From: Pseudoalteromonas ulvae UL12
GTDB taxonomy: Bacteria > Pseudomonadota > Gammaproteobacteria > Enterobacterales > Alteromonadaceae
Direction of reading: 5' to 3'
DNA: 64,000 nt
NCBI RefSeq assembly: GCF_014925405.1
Contig: NZ_AQHJ01000022.1
Coordinates: 191,830-255,829, forward strand
Part shown: piece after piece, positions 17,224 through 26,363 of the stretch
Layout of the letters: each line of letters opens with the position of its first letter
Position numbering within the stretch: the first letter of the stretch is position 1
Position numbers and translations under genes: made by a program
Notes under the pieces: generated by a model
Told to the model about the DNA's origin: nothing
What the model saw: only the letters and a program-made list of their open reading frames with translations
Database searches by the model: none

Positions 17224-20196
17224 TTACATCCCACCATAAAACGTATTAACAAAGCCTTTTAGCTTTTCTGCCAACCTTGGGATTACTTTCTTGCGTTGTA
17301 ATACGCTAGGTGGTTTTTCCATTGTTGCTACTATGTCTTCACGCAGTGGCTCTTGGTTGCTGAAGATCATGCGTTCAACAAGCTCTTTTACGTTTTCAGG
17401 TATTAAGTGCTCTTCTTCAGCCATTGCTTGGGTGGCTTTTTCTTTTTCTACTTCCCAATAGACGGCAAAGGCATCGTCAACTTCTTCGGCTGATTGCACA
17501 TCTGGCAGGTTTTCTTGAATGAATTTATCTATTAGCTCTTGCTTGCTGCGTAATTCAGGATCACCACCAATGGTTTGCATTAACGATTTATACTGCTGTT
17601 GGTATTCTTCGTCAGAGTCAGATTGCTTAAGCTTGCTAAGGAGCTTTAAGATGTAAGCAACATTTACTTCATCCATTGCTAACAGCTCAAGTTCAAAGTC
17701 AATCTCTTCTAATATCGACTCTTTTTCAGGGGCGGTATTGGTTTTAACTTTGTCGTATAAATCTAAGTACTTACTTTTATAGTCTTCATATTCTTGTTCT
17801 TGAATACAGACATCATCAAACTTAAAGTCAGCGAAGGTAGAAAGCACATTACGTAAACGCATTAACTCCCTAAATGCTTTAATAAATTCAAGTTCAGCGT
17901 TTTCATCTTCAAGACTATCAACACTTGCTGTATCAGGTGCAATGGTTCGCATTTGATCTAACGCTTGGTTAAACATCTTAATGAATTCTTCATACGGCGG
18001 CATGATCACCGTATCTTTTGCATCCTTATTTGAAAACAGCGCTAGAGCATCATCAGTGCGCTTTTTCAGGTTACGGAAACTAATGATATTACCTTGCGAC
18101 TTTTGCTCGTTTAAAATGCGATTGGTGCGTGAATACGCTTGTATTAATCCGTGATATTTAAGGTTCTTATCTACATACAGGGTATTTAAGGTTTTACTAT
18201 CAAACCCAGTTAAAAACATATTTACCACAAGCAAAATATCAACTTTGCGCTCACGAACCTTTTTCGAGATATCGTTGTAGTAGTTGTAGTAAGACTCACT
18301 ATCTTTAGTGGTATAGCTACTGCCAAACATTTTGTTATAGTCGCCAATAAACTCTTCAAGCCTGTCTCGGCTATGGCTGGCTATACCTTCGTACTGGGCT
18401 TGAGGCTCAGCAACTTTATCTAATACAACTTCGTCTAAGCCATCAGCATCTGGGTCTTCTTCGTTAGCGGCATAAGAGAAAATAGTGGCAATTTTAAGGT
18501 TATGTTTACCTTCGGCTTTTTTCTGTGCAAATAGCTCGTAATACTTTATTAATGCAGGCACGCTAGAAACACAAAACATGCCGGTAAAGGCTTTGCTATG
18601 GGTTTTACGATTATGCTGAGCAATAATGTAATCGGTTATTTTTTCTAACCGAACGTCAGACTCCATTAGCTCTTTGGTGTCGATACCTTCAACGTCAATA
18701 TCCACTTCATTGGCGCTGTCTTTTTTCTTATAACGGCCTACATACTCAACATTAAACTTAAGTACGTTTTCGTCTTTAATTGCATCAACAATGGTGTATT
18801 TGTGTAACGGCTTATGGAACAAGTCACTGGTGGTATATTTACGAGAAAACTTAGACACCGCATTTTCAGCAAAAATAGGCGTTCCCGTAAAACCAAACAT
18901 TTGGTGATTAGTGAAAAACTGACTAATGCGCTGATGAGTATCACCAAATTGGCTGCGGTGACATTCATCAAAAATAAACACCACGTTCTTATCTTTTACA
19001 GGCTCCATACGGCTTGAATAACGTTTATTGCTTATAGCGTTATTGAGCTTTTGAATGGTAGTAACAATCAGCTTTTCATTACGGCGAGTATTAACTTTAC
19101 CGCCTTTCGCTTTAGTTGATGACTGCTGCTCACCGTCTTTCTCAAGGTAATACACATCTTTACCGGTAAACTGGTCAACTAACACTTTGGTTTTATCAGT
19201 ACCGTCTACACAACCTTTAATGAAGCTATTAAATTCTTTGGCAGTTTGATAATCCAAGTCTTTACGGTCAACCACAAACACCACTTTATGAATGGCGCTA
19301 TCACCGGTAAGTAACTGAGCGGTTTTAAATGAGGTAAGTGTTTTACCAGAGCCGGTAGTATGCCAAATATAGCCATTTTGCTTTTCTATTGATTGGTTAC
19401 TGGCTTTTAATTTTTCACGCTCAGCTACTCGGTCAATAATCGCTTCGGTGGCATATATTTGATAAGGGCGCATTACCATTAATATACGGTCTGTTTCATT
19501 CAGTACCACGTATTTAGTGATCATGTCTGTTAGGTGATCAGGCGTTAAAAACACCTTGGCGAATTGGTCTAACTCGGTATAACGGTCGTTATTGTCTTTT
19601 GCCCAAAAGAAGGTTTGTTTAAAGCTTTGCTTGCGGTTATTGGCGTAGTATTTAGTGTTTACGCCATTAGAGATAACAAACACTTGTACATATTGGAATA
19701 AGCCATCTTCAGCCCAGTAAGAATGGCTCTGATAACGATTAATTTGATTAAACGCTTCTTTAAGCTCTAAACCACGGCGCTTTAATTCAATTTGCACTAG
19801 TGGCAAGCCGTTAACCAATATTGTTACGTCATAACGATTTTTATAGCGACCTTCTACGGTAACTTGCTGCGTTACTTGAAAATGGTTTTTGCTAACATCG
19901 GCATCAATAAAACGAATGTAACCTGCGGTGCCATCGTCTTTATTAATTTGTAGCCTATCACGCAGTATTTTTGCTTTATCAAATACATTACCTTTCCCTA
20001 AGGCGTTGCGAATTTGTTTAAGCTCATTATCACTTATTTCAAAGCCATTAAGCTTTGAAAGTTGCTTCTTTAAGTTAGCTCTTAGCGAGTCAATATCAGT
20101 GATATTGACCTTTTCAAACTGCTGCTTACCGGCAACTTTTTTAGCAAGCTGAGCAACTAAGTTATCTTCTAATTGTTGTTCTGACTGATAGGCCAC
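17224..20196 (-). CDS. hsdR: Type I restriction enzyme, R subunit
   Basis: A 990-aa motor and nuclease subunit. The nuclease motif is Asp123 ... Glu137-x-Lys139 (VQIELKRRG). The helicase has Walker A TGSGK at 281-285, DECH at 410-413 and FGFTGTP soon after. The overall sequence is strikingly like EcoR124I HsdR (type IC) throughout the N-terminal half, and the C-terminal helical region binds the methyltransferase core. It translocates and cuts unmodified DNA. It lies downstream of hsdM and hsdS with a 38-bp gap and just before the HamA-like gene. Confidence 0.95.
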   Translation of the reverse strand: MAYQSEQQLEDNLVAQLAKKVAGKQQFEKVNITDIDSLRANLKKQLSKLNGFEISDNELKQIRNALGKGNVFDKAKILRDRLQINKDDGTAGYIRFIDADVSKNHFQVTQQVTVEGRYKNRYDVTILVNGLPLVQIELKRRGLELKEAFNQINRYQSHSYWAEDGLFQYVQVFVISNGVNTKYYANNRKQSFKQTFFWAKDNNDRYTELDQFAKVFLTPDHLTDMITKYVVLNETDRILMVMRPYQIYATEAIIDRVAEREKLKASNQSIEKQNGYIWHTTGSGKTLTSFKTAQLLTGDSAIHKVVFVVDRKDLDYQTAKEFNSFIKGCVDGTDKTKVLVDQFTGKDVYYLEKDGEQQSSTKAKGGKVNTRRNEKLIVTTIQKLNNAISNKRYSSRMEPVKDKNVVFIFDECHRSQFGDTHQRISQFFTNHQMFGFTGTPIFAENAVSKFSRKYTTSDLFHKPLHKYTIVDAIKDENVLKFNVEYVGRYKKKDSANEVDIDVEGIDTKELMESDVRLEKITDYIIAQHNRKTHSKAFTGMFCVSSVPALIKYYELFAQKKAEGKHNLKIATIFSYAANEEDPDADGLDEVVLDKVAEPQAQYEGIASHSRDRLEEFIGDYNKMFGSSYTTKDSESYYNYYNDISKKVRERKVDILLVVNMFLTGFDSKTLNTLYVDKNLKYHGLIQAYSRTNRILNEQKSQGNIISFRNLKKRTDDALALFSNKDAKDTVIMPPYEEFIKMFNQALDQMRTIAPDTASVDSLEDENAELEFIKAFRELMRLRNVLSTFADFKFDDVCIQEQEYEDYKSKYLDLYDKVKTNTAPEKESILEEIDFELELLAMDEVNVAYILKLLSKLKQSDSDEEYQQQYKSLMQTIGGDPELRSKQELIDKFIQENLPDVQSAEEVDDAFAVYWEVEKEKATQAMAEEEHLIPENVKELVERMIFSNQEPLREDIVATMEKPPSVLQRKKVIPRLAEKLKGFVNTFYGGM

Positions 20197-20234
20197 ATTA
20201 ACTTCCTTTTCTTTTAGGCATAATCAATTTATTC

Positions 20235-21455
20235 CTACACAAACATCTGTTGCAACAAACCTTTTTTGAAGGTTTGTGTTAGTTCTATTTGTTCATTTAC
20301 CGCATTAATTTTTGCATCTAATGCACCTAAAAACTCCGCAATTCTTTCTTGCTCTTTTTTGCTTGGCATTTGAACTTTAATATCTTGAAAGAACTCAGTA
20401 ACACTTACATTGAGTAAACCGTGGTTCCTTGCTCCTTCTTGGGCAATTTTATTAATTTCACGATTTAAATTACCCGCTTCAAAATGTTGTTCCCAAAACT
20501 CGTCATATTGTTCACCATGAGTTTTGAAACAAATATATAAGGTTGAAACCACACCTTTATCATAATTATTTAAGCGCTTAATTGCGCCCATTGGGTAGCC
20601 TTTCGAGTAACTTTTGTTATATGCAAACTCACCTTTTTCAAGCAAGTAATAACCAGTCACGTTTTTTGCAGAAACCGACTTATTAAAGTACTTCTCTTGG
20701 TTGATCAAACCTCGTTGCGCTGAAATGGTTAATACATTTTGATTATCTTCTTTGTTTTTACGAGTAACACGCTCAAACACTTTATCAAAGCTGGTTTCTT
20801 GCCAATCAGGAAAGGCTTTACTGTTTTCATCTTTAAAGCGAATTTCTTGCTTAAACAGCTTTTGCATCACGCCTTTTTTGTATTGAGCTAGCAAGGCGTG
20901 CTTTTCTTTAAGTAGACTGATCTTTTTATCTACTGAAGAAAGGAAATCAGCAATTTTTTGTTGTTCTTCTATTTTAGGTAATGCTATGCCTAATGACTTA
21001 ACTAAGCCGCCAGATAGATTCTTTTGACCACCATCATTTGCTAAATTTCGTATTGCTTCATATTTTGACATCAATTGAAAAAGTGCAAAACTAGGCAAAA
21101 CTTTTTCTTCATCAAATATCATAGCGGCACAAGCTTGGTTTGTTGTTGCATCAATACCTAATAAAGAAACCTTCCCTCTAGTAACACCTTGCCCGTAAAG
21201 TGCGATCAATAAAGTACCCTTTGGAAAGAGTTTTGCCGATGAATTCTTTAATCCTTCGTCCGTAATAAATTCTTCCGCATGAAGTATGGTGCCAAAATCG
21301 ATCAAAGAAGTTGTAACCCACGGTATATGCCCACCCCAATAAGCACTATTTGTTCTGCTAGGTGTGCCTCCTGATGTAACTCGACTGACATCGCCTATAG
21401 TTGTGGTTAACCAATCTTCATCATATTTTGTAAACCTCAATTCAGGTACTTTCAT
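20235..21455 (-). CDS. hsdS: Type I restriction enzyme, specificity subunit
   Basis: A 406-aa DNA-recognition subunit with two target-recognition domains (about residues 1-150 and 210-355). Each is followed by a conserved helical spacer: EEQQKIADFLSSVDKKISLL and KEQERIAEFLGALDAKINAV. The two domains set the two halves of a bipartite target. Its ATG directly abuts the hsdM stop codon, with AGGAG upstream. The target sequence cannot be read from the protein. Confidence 0.95.
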   Translation of the reverse strand: MKVPELRFTKYDEDWLTTTIGDVSRVTSGGTPSRTNSAYWGGHIPWVTTSLIDFGTILHAEEFITDEGLKNSSAKLFPKGTLLIALYGQGVTRGKVSLLGIDATTNQACAAMIFDEEKVLPSFALFQLMSKYEAIRNLANDGGQKNLSGGLVKSLGIALPKIEEQQKIADFLSSVDKKISLLKEKHALLAQYKKGVMQKLFKQEIRFKDENSKAFPDWQETSFDKVFERVTRKNKEDNQNVLTISAQRGLINQEKYFNKSVSAKNVTGYYLLEKGEFAYNKSYSKGYPMGAIKRLNNYDKGVVSTLYICFKTHGEQYDEFWEQHFEAGNLNREINKIAQEGARNHGLLNVSVTEFFQDIKVQMPSKKEQERIAEFLGALDAKINAVNEQIELTQTFKKGLLQQMFV

Positions 21456-23048
21456 TTAAATATCTCCTAAGTTAGGTATATTTAAGTCAGCACAGTATTC
21501 ACTCAGCTCAATATCAATTTCTTTAACATTGCTTTTAATCAAAGTGATTTTAGAAAAAATATCTTTTAAATCAATATCGTCATCTTCTTCGAAAGTATCG
21601 ACATACCGAGGTATATTTAAATTGAATTCATTTTCTTCTTCAATTTCTTTAATTGATGCTACAAAGGCAAACTTTATGGCTTTTTCAGGCTCAAGTAATT
21701 CACGCTTGTTTACCGCTTCTAATATGACTTCTAAATCTTCATTCCGTAGATAATTTTGACTAGTTGCTTTGCCACAATTTTGACTAGCATCAACAAACAA
21801 AATGTTATCGCTATGTTCACGGTTCTTTTTCAGCACCAAAATACAAGTTGGAATAGATGTGCCATAGAAAATGTTAGCCGGTAAGCCAATTACTGCATCA
21901 AGGTAATTTTTATCTTTAATTAAGTGTTTGCGGATATGCCCCTCGGTTCCAGCACGAAATAAAACACCGTGCGGTAATACCACCGCCATAGTGCCACTTT
22001 CATCTAACTGGTGAACCATGTGCTGAACAAAAGCAAAATCAGCCTTACTCTTAGGTGCTAATTTACCGTAATCTTGAAAGCGTTCATCGGTTAAAAAGCC
22101 TGATGATGCGCTCCAGTCTGCTGAAAATGGTGGGTTTGCTACTACGGCTTCAAAGCGTTTTTCAACATGATGCGGTTGTTCTAGTGTGTCGTCTTGTTGA
22201 ATATCAAAATTACGGTAATGCACGCCGTGTAAAATCATATTCATACGAGCTAGGTTGTACGTGCTTGGGTTAGATTCTTGACCAAAATAGCCACCAACTT
22301 CACCGCCTTTACGTTTGATCTCTTTTGATACTTTTAAAAGTAGTGAGCCTGAGCCACAAGTAGGGTCGTAAACACTTTTAAGCTTGTCTTTACCTTGTGT
22401 TACTAACTTAGCAAGTAACGTTGAAACCATAGGTGGTGTATAGAATTCACCGGCTTTTTTACCTGCTCCAGAGGCAAACTGACCAATGAGGTATTCGTAG
22501 GCATCACCCAGTACATCAATGTCAGTTTCATGATGAAGAAAATCAATATCATCAAGGTGAGTTAGTACTTTTGAAATAAGCTCGTTTTTAGCGTTTTCGG
22601 TTTTGCCTAGTTTGTTTGAGGTTAGGTCTAAATCATCAAACAAACCGTTAAAATCATCTTCTGCGGCAGTACCCATCGTGCTTTGTTCAATATGGTTAAG
22701 CACTTCAGATAAGTCTTCTAAAATAAACTCGCCACTTTCACCTTTTTGAGCCAATACATGAAATAGCTCGTTAGGTTTTAAGAAGTAACCCAAATGGTCG
22801 ATTGTCTCTTCTTTAATGGCTTCTAAGTATTCTTTGCCTTCGTCTGTGCTTTCATCAATAGCGTCAAACTTAATGCCGTCTTCTTTTAATAGATCATCAG
22901 CATATAAGTCCATACGCTCAGACAAGTATTTGTAGAAGATAAACCCTAAAATATAATCACGAAATTCATCTGCACTCATGTTGCCACGTAAGGTATTGGC
23001 AATGTTCCAGAGTTGTTTTTCTAATGCTTTTTTGTGTTGTTCAACCAT
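21456..23048 (-). CDS. hsdM: Type I DNA adenine methyltransferase
   Basis: A 530-aa N6-adenine methyltransferase subunit. It has an N-terminal HsdM domain (KQLWNIANTLRGNMSADEFR), the AdoMet motif DPTCGSG at 228-234 and the catalytic NPPF at 305-308. The start at 23048 is chosen for its Shine-Dalgarno (AAGGAAG) and its family-typical N-terminus; the open frame extends 53 codons further and would overlap the regulator gene. With HsdS it methylates the host target and, with HsdR, makes the restriction complex. Confidence 0.95.
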   Translation of the reverse strand: MVEQHKKALEKQLWNIANTLRGNMSADEFRDYILGFIFYKYLSERMDLYADDLLKEDGIKFDAIDESTDEGKEYLEAIKEETIDHLGYFLKPNELFHVLAQKGESGEFILEDLSEVLNHIEQSTMGTAAEDDFNGLFDDLDLTSNKLGKTENAKNELISKVLTHLDDIDFLHHETDIDVLGDAYEYLIGQFASGAGKKAGEFYTPPMVSTLLAKLVTQGKDKLKSVYDPTCGSGSLLLKVSKEIKRKGGEVGGYFGQESNPSTYNLARMNMILHGVHYRNFDIQQDDTLEQPHHVEKRFEAVVANPPFSADWSASSGFLTDERFQDYGKLAPKSKADFAFVQHMVHQLDESGTMAVVLPHGVLFRAGTEGHIRKHLIKDKNYLDAVIGLPANIFYGTSIPTCILVLKKNREHSDNILFVDASQNCGKATSQNYLRNEDLEVILEAVNKRELLEPEKAIKFAFVASIKEIEEENEFNLNIPRYVDTFEEDDDIDLKDIFSKITLIKSNVKEIDIELSEYCADLNIPNLGDI

Positions 23049-23085
23049 GTTGGTTAACTTCCTTTTTAAATTCTTTAATGAGTGT

Positions 23086-23955
23086 TTAGCTATGCTGATA
23101 GCCAGGTGCAATTGCGAGATTTTCTGCACCGTATAATGTTTGATTATTTTGCAAATAAAGTTGATATTCAGGGCCTGAAAGTGAACCACTTTCAGAACAG
23201 TCCACATTCCAACGCCTTAATAAATATCCTGCCATTGCGGCACGCACGTTAACTTCTAACATGCCTTTTTCCATACCAAAATCGAGCTTAATGGCGGTTG
23301 GATGCTTAACGTTATTTGGGTGCGGAATAATTTGTAACGGCACCATACGCATCCACTGATGATCTTCTAACTTATCTTCTTCAGGGGATGGTGTCTGTGC
23401 TTGAATTGTAACTTTAGTAATGCGAGTTAAAACGAAGTCTCTGAATGACTTTGATTTGCGGTCATAAGCTCTTAAATGCCAACGTAAGCCATTATCTACG
23501 ATTGAATGAGGCACTAGCTCTCTTGCCCCAGAACCACTGCTTAAAGAGGTGTATATAACGCTAATAGGCTTATGGTTGATAATCGCTTGAGATAACTTAG
23601 CGATAATATCAATATCAGGCACGTTTAAGGGGCTTGGTGATTCAATAGGGAATGACGTATCACCAATAGAATCAAAACCATCGCTAATGTTATTCGCTAA
23701 CTTAATAAGCGTGCGGCGAGCATCATGTTTAAATATGGGCTTGAATTGCGTGGTGATGAAGTATTTTTTTTCTACGTTGTCATACGCCATATTCTCAGGC
23801 GCATTGTCTTTGTAGAACTTCAAATCTCTGGTTGCTGCTGCAAGGCCTAATTCGAAATGGCTGACTATTTCACTGCGAGTTACCATCCCAGTAAAATAGA
23901 GCTTAAAGTCGATATAAGCTAAGCGCTGCTTCTGTGCAAAACTAAATTCGTCCAT
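23086..23955 (-). CDS. WYL-domain regulator, BrxR-like
   Basis: A 289-aa protein with an N-terminal winged helix (residues about 10-60, TRSEIVSHFELGLAAATRDL), a central WYL domain (about 125-195, with NHKPISVIYTSLSSG and GLRWHLRAYD) and a C-terminal extension. Size and order match BrxR/CapW transcriptional repressors that sit at the head of phage-defence operons. It is first in the run leading to hsdM, hsdS, hsdR and hamAB, with 37 bp before hsdM. It probably represses the operon until a ligand, possibly a nucleic-acid product, binds the WYL domain. Confidence 0.85.
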   Translation of the reverse strand: MDEFSFAQKQRLAYIDFKLYFTGMVTRSEIVSHFELGLAAATRDLKFYKDNAPENMAYDNVEKKYFITTQFKPIFKHDARRTLIKLANNISDGFDSIGDTSFPIESPSPLNVPDIDIIAKLSQAIINHKPISVIYTSLSSGSGARELVPHSIVDNGLRWHLRAYDRKSKSFRDFVLTRITKVTIQAQTPSPEEDKLEDHQWMRMVPLQIIPHPNNVKHPTAIKLDFGMEKGMLEVNVRAAMAGYLLRRWNVDCSESGSLSGPEYQLYLQNNQTLYGAENLAIAPGYQHS

Positions 23956-24084
23956 TCGATAAATCTGATTCTATTGACATTTTCTAATTGGATTGAAATA
24001 GTATGTATCATTATGAGTTAGACAGCAAATAGATTTTATGCTTTAGTGTTGATACAGATCATCACTATTTAAAAACTTAAATTT

Positions 24085-24339
24085 ATGTCTAATCAAAACG
24101 CTAAATCTTCTGTAAAAAAACCTACTAATTTATCTGAGCTAGAGCATTTAAAAGCCGAGCATTTTGATATTTATCAGGAGCTAATGAAGCAGTTTAAATT
24201 TGATGATAGGGTGTGCCAAGAATGGCTGACTCAGCCCAAGCGCCCCTTGCAAGGTAAGTCACCGTTTGAGCAGCTAACAATTAATGCTGATGAAGTGATG
24301 GTTATGCTAGTTCGCATGAGAACGGGTGACTTCTCATGA
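24085..24339 (+). CDS. Small DUF2384 (MbcA/ParS/Xre C-terminal)-like protein
   Basis: An 84-aa protein. Its second half (about residues 45-84, PLQGKSPFEQLTINADEVMV then LVRMRTGDF) matches the toxin-binding domain of MbcA/ParS/Xre antitoxins, whose hallmark is a GxSPxE-like turn followed by a helix and a terminal RxxxG. There is no N-terminal DNA-binding helix-turn-helix. It is divergent from the WYL regulator and is followed at once by a phosphatase-like gene, not the usual RES-type toxin. A two-gene toxin-antitoxin-like or sensing module is inferred from this pairing. Confidence 0.6.
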   Translation: MSNQNAKSSVKKPTNLSELEHLKAEHFDIYQELMKQFKFDDRVCQEWLTQPKRPLQGKSPFEQLTINADEVMVMLVRMRTGDFS

Positions 24340-24352
24340 GGGGCAAGCACTA

Positions 24353-24682
24353 GTGAATATTCTCTTTTTATGCACCGCCAATATTCAGCGCAGTAAAACT
24401 GCTGAAGAATTGTTTCGTGCTGTCAATAAGAATCACCAATACAAATCAGCTGGTTTAAGTTCCAAATACGTACAGAAAGCTAACTCGACACTTTGCACTG
24501 AAAAAATGCTGGAATGGTCTGATCGAATATATGTATTTGAGGAGCAACATATTGAACGTATTCAAAAGCATACTGGGGATGTGTTTTTACCTAAAATCAT
24601 CAATTTAAATATTCCTGATGTTTATCAGTATTTTCAGCGAGAGCTTGTTTTGTTATTACTAGAGCGGTGCGAGCTAGCCTAA
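24353..24682 (+). CDS. Low-molecular-weight tyrosine phosphatase-like protein
   Basis: A 109-aa protein. The GTG at 24353 is chosen because a Shine-Dalgarno (GAGGGG, 24338-24343) stands 9 bases before it; the frame is open upstream to GTG 24326. It has the P-loop C-x5-R-S near the N-terminus (Cys7 to Arg13 in LCTANIQRSKTAEE) and the C-terminal IPDVYQYFQRELVLLL typical of the COG4551 branch. The general-acid aspartate of that branch would be in IPD. The substrate is unknown. It is co-transcribed with the DUF2384-like gene. Confidence 0.7.
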   Translation: MNILFLCTANIQRSKTAEELFRAVNKNHQYKSAGLSSKYVQKANSTLCTEKMLEWSDRIYVFEEQHIERIQKHTGDVFLPKIINLNIPDVYQYFQRELVLLLLERCELA

Positions 24683-24749
24683 GCATTTAGTGACACAAAT
24701 AGCCAAAAATAAAACCTTTTCTAACTATGGCCGCTCTGCAAAGATTACG

Positions 24750-24828
24750 GTAAACGATATTGTTTACTTGAGGTAAATGTAATTACATACAGAGGAATGC
24801 TTTACCGTGAGTAAACAAAACTGTTTAC
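24750..24828. promoter_or_regulatory. Paired palindromes GTAAAC-N6-GTTTAC
   Basis: Two copies of the same 18-bp palindrome (24750-24767 and 24811-24828) lie 61 bp apart in a non-coding region and share TTGA on their right. TGTAATTACA, another palindrome, lies between them. The wider segment also forms an imperfect inverted repeat flanked by CCGCTC and GAGCGG. It is probably a binding region for a dimeric protein; the protein is unknown. Confidence 0.55.
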
Positions 24829-24914
24829 TTGATATGAGCGGTTTAACTAATTCAATTTCATATTTAATTGGTGAAATGTAGCCATTGTTACCGGAAGTTT
24901 ATGCTGCATTCTTA

Positions 24915-25100
24915 TTAACCAACCATGCCACCTAGTGCTTTATCTAGTTTGGTTCGAGTTATAGTACCTTTAGTCTTACACATAATTGCTTTAACTTTAG
25001 GAGCTAACTCAAGATCTCTTTTGCCCCAGTCAACTTTTGAAGAGCCTTCCAAAAGTGCCGATGCTGCAACGGGTATATTGATTAATATGAGAAAAGCGTT
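24915..25100 (-). pseudogene. Possible TnsD/TniQ-like gene remnant
   Basis: The minus strand is open for 61 codons before a stop at 24915-24917, with no ATG at its start and protein-like composition: KVDWGKRDLELAPKVKAIM then TITRTKLDKALGG. This resembles the DW-x2-RD-x2-L ... RIT repeat found toward the C-terminus of TnsD/TniQ target-selection proteins of Tn7-like transposons. Nothing else of such a transposon is visible. The plus-strand frame over the same DNA looks like its shadow. The call rests on a short motif and is weak. Confidence 0.3.
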
Positions 25101-25213
25101 TTACCGTGAATAGCTATAAATGCAATACACAAAATACTATAACTAATTTCAGACCAATTAATTTATGAAGTATATTAACCTCAAAACCTCTTCCCATAAC
25201 TAAAGGCTAATAA

Positions 25214-26305
25214 ATGCACGTTTTCCTAGATACAAACATTTTTTACAATAACTGGTTTTTAACCGATGTACGCTTCAAATTATTATCCCATTACTTAAAT
25301 AACGAAGAATATAGTTTGTTACTTTCAGATCTTGTTGTAAAAGAAGTGAACAATAAAAGAGAGCAAGAAGCATTATCAGCTGTGAATGAGCTAAAAAAAA
25401 GCTTAAAACAACTGAACTTTTTAAACCCAATAGAAGATGAATTACCAAAAAATATTCAAGAACTTAAACCATATGACATTAGAGATCTCTTGGGCTCTAA
25501 TATTTATGATATTTTAGATATCCCATATGAATTTATAGATCAAACAACGGTTGTTAATAGAGCTCTAAAATCAACAAAACCATTCACCATTGGTGAAAAA
25601 GGCTATAGAGATACTTTAATTTGGCTCTCTTTCTTAAAGTATATTAAAGACAATGAAATTGAAGGCGACATTGCATTCATCACATCCAATAGTACTGATT
25701 TCTTTAAGAAAAAAGGTAAAGTGGAATTTCATCCTAGTCTAGAAGAAGACATTAAAAATCACGGTATTGAGAATAAAGTATTCCCTTTCAATAATCTGCA
25801 TAACTTTCTAGAAAGTTCGGTAGATAAGATAGCAAACTCAATCAACAAGCAAGAGTTTTTGGATGACAACGATTCTTACTTAATGGAAAAAACTATAGAG
25901 TTTGTAGAACAGTTGTCTGGTGCTAGCTTATCTGGGTTTTTAGATACTCCTAATTTTCATACTAAACTTCCATACATTAAAGAAATTCAAGCTGAAATTT
26001 TTGAAGGTCTTGAAGACCCTGAGATTCATTCTGTCCATCAATTATCAGATGATGAGGTGTATGTTGACACATTATTTGAAATGAGGGGCCTAACATTCAA
26101 TATAATCATTGATATTAATGATTACCGAAGAAGTGCTGATTTTATTGAAGAACTGTACGGATTGTATAATATCGAGCTAGATAGCGACAAAGATATAGCT
26201 ATTTTAGGCTTTTCTGGAAGGGTAAAGATTAAAGCTGCGGTCGAATATCACCTAAAGAAGAATGATATTACTCAGATTAGTATTGAAGAAATTTATTACG
26301 CTTAA
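25214..26305 (+). CDS. PIN-domain protein (DUF4935-like)
   Basis: A 363-aa protein whose first about 170 residues form a PIN-type ribonuclease fold: Asp6 in VFLDTN, Glu44 in VVKEV, Arg132-Asp133 in GYRDTLIW and TSNSTDF at 157-163. These are the acidic metal-binding positions of the family. The remaining 190 residues are of unknown fold. Such long PIN proteins are common in defence islands and as stand-alone toxins, and an RNase role here is inferred. The gene is monocistronic and converges with the element ligase gene. Confidence 0.72.
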   Translation: MHVFLDTNIFYNNWFLTDVRFKLLSHYLNNEEYSLLLSDLVVKEVNNKREQEALSAVNELKKSLKQLNFLNPIEDELPKNIQELKPYDIRDLLGSNIYDILDIPYEFIDQTTVVNRALKSTKPFTIGEKGYRDTLIWLSFLKYIKDNEIEGDIAFITSNSTDFFKKKGKVEFHPSLEEDIKNHGIENKVFPFNNLHNFLESSVDKIANSINKQEFLDDNDSYLMEKTIEFVEQLSGASLSGFLDTPNFHTKLPYIKEIQAEIFEGLEDPEIHSVHQLSDDEVYVDTLFEMRGLTFNIIIDINDYRRSADFIEELYGLYNIELDSDKDIAILGFSGRVKIKAAVEYHLKKNDITQISIEEIYYA

Positions 26306-26315
26306 ATGTAATTCA

Positions 26316-26351
26316 GGCTGTATGTCGCGTTTATATATGCTTCATACAGCC
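26316..26351. terminator. Hairpin between convergent PIN and ligase genes
   Basis: Perfect 9-bp arms GGCTGTATG (26316-26324) and CATACAGCC (26343-26351) enclose an 18-base loop. No T run follows, so termination is possible but not sure. Confidence 0.4.
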
Positions 26352-26363
26352 ATATGTATAAGT

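Noticed and set aside
24925..25113. Plus-strand 62-aa frame
   Set aside because: It lies opposite a more protein-like minus-strand frame and has no ribosome binding site.
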